Part shown: piece by piece, positions 63,861 to 64,000 of the stretch
Layout: every line of letters begins with the position of its first letter
How positions within the stretch are numbered: position 1 is the first letter of the stretch
Source of the DNA: Candidatus Gastranaerophilales bacterium
GTDB lineage: Bacteria > Cyanobacteriota > Vampirovibrionia > Gastranaerophilales > Gastranaerophilaceae
Direction of reading: 5' to 3'
DNA: 64,000 nucleotides
Assembly (NCBI GenBank): GCA_944323725.1
Contig: CALUTP010000003.1
Span: forward strand, 49,236 to 113,235
The notes under the pieces: model-generated
Seen by the model: only the letters and a program-made list of their open reading frames with translations
What the model was told of the DNA's origin: nothing
Databases searched by the model: none
Program-made: the position numbers and the translations under genes

Positions 63861-63961
63861 AATATAGGGGAAATAAGGAAAAAGGGAATATACTTATTGA
63901 GGAGAAATAGAATATATCCTCAAGCAGTATATGGAAAAATATTTTAAAAGAACTAAGAAGA

Positions 63962-64000
63962 ATGAGTGAATTAACCGAAAGTTTTGAAAGTAGATTCGAC
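63962..64000 (+). CDS. Possible start of a gene continuing past the window
   Basis: ATG 63962 opens a frame MSELTESFESRFD to the window end. Upstream AAGAAG is a weak ribosome site, and a 7-bp hairpin (TTGAGGA 63897-63903, TCCTCAA 63917-63923) lies ahead. Not enough sequence to identify a family. Confidence 0.3.
   Translation, partial: MSELTESFESRFD

Noticed and set aside
63931..63969. 12-codon ORF MEKYFKRTKKNE before the last partial gene
   Set aside because: Too short, no conservation evidence; leader-peptide role would need more sequence.

Overview
The window is a low-GC (roughly 30% by eye) bacterial chromosome segment, densely packed with short operons on both strands. I read it as a gut Gastranaerophilales-type genome (Vampirovibrionia, 'Melainabacteria'), the non-photosynthetic sister line of Cyanobacteria. 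Reasons: a Ycf23/DUF561 protein otherwise typical of cyanobacteria and plastids; an outer-membrane/LPS gene set (LptD-like, LpxI, LpxB, MlaE permease, M23 hydrolase) beside a mur/fts cell-wall cluster; two type IV pilin-like genes with near-identical FTLAEVLITLGIIGI signals; and many proteins of no recognisable family. The taxonomy is inference, not a database result.

Layout. 0-3 kb: MFS sugar transporter and B12-type radical SAM protein. 3-8.5 kb (minus): small DNA-binding proteins, then ilvC - YhaM-like HD protein - two tandem thymidylate-kinase paralogues, and a GNAT protein. 8.6-15.5 kb: two zinc alcohol dehydrogenases, two GT-C-type membrane glycosyltransferases and a UGM-like FAD enzyme, probably surface-glycan related. 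15.5-17.1 kb: small genes and rpmA/rplU in a GC-rich patch. 17.3-23.2 kb: murF-mraY-murD-ftsW-murG, overlapping. 23.3-24.2 kb: a short ORF broken by a 12-G run, then a pilin. 24.2-31.5 kb: folC, a GT2 with a Cys-rich tail, ycf23, an HtrA-like protease, a repeat-rich protein, ilvE. 31.5-37 kb: MlaE permease, XRE regulator, pilin, and a minus-strand group of degenerate GspE-like ATPase, receiver protein and histidine kinase. 37-41 kb: large lineage-type protein, DegT aminotransferase, a small protein and a likely sRNA. 41-50.5 kb: rsmG, an NTPase-TPR protein, then an envelope operon (small membrane protein, M23 peptidase, LptD-like, class II aldolase, lpxI, lpxB). 50.5-57 kb: lineage-type membrane proteins, dgt, tagA, transketolase N-half, YhcH, HAD phosphatase. 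57-64 kb: a GT2 cut by an in-frame stop, three tRNAs, and a run of unusual proteins (kinase-like, Cys-cluster, zincin, secreted nuclease-fold-like).

The dominant theme is the Gram-negative envelope: peptidoglycan precursors, LPS making and export, glycan assembly, pilins. The most interesting signals are the G12 tract that breaks a 35-codon ORF exactly one base out of frame, a promoter-to-terminator sRNA unit at 40.8-41.0 kb, a kinase-like protein with a rearranged catalytic loop, the nonsense-interrupted glycosyltransferase, and the GC-rich patch around rpmA. Function calls rest on motif reading only; no searches were run.
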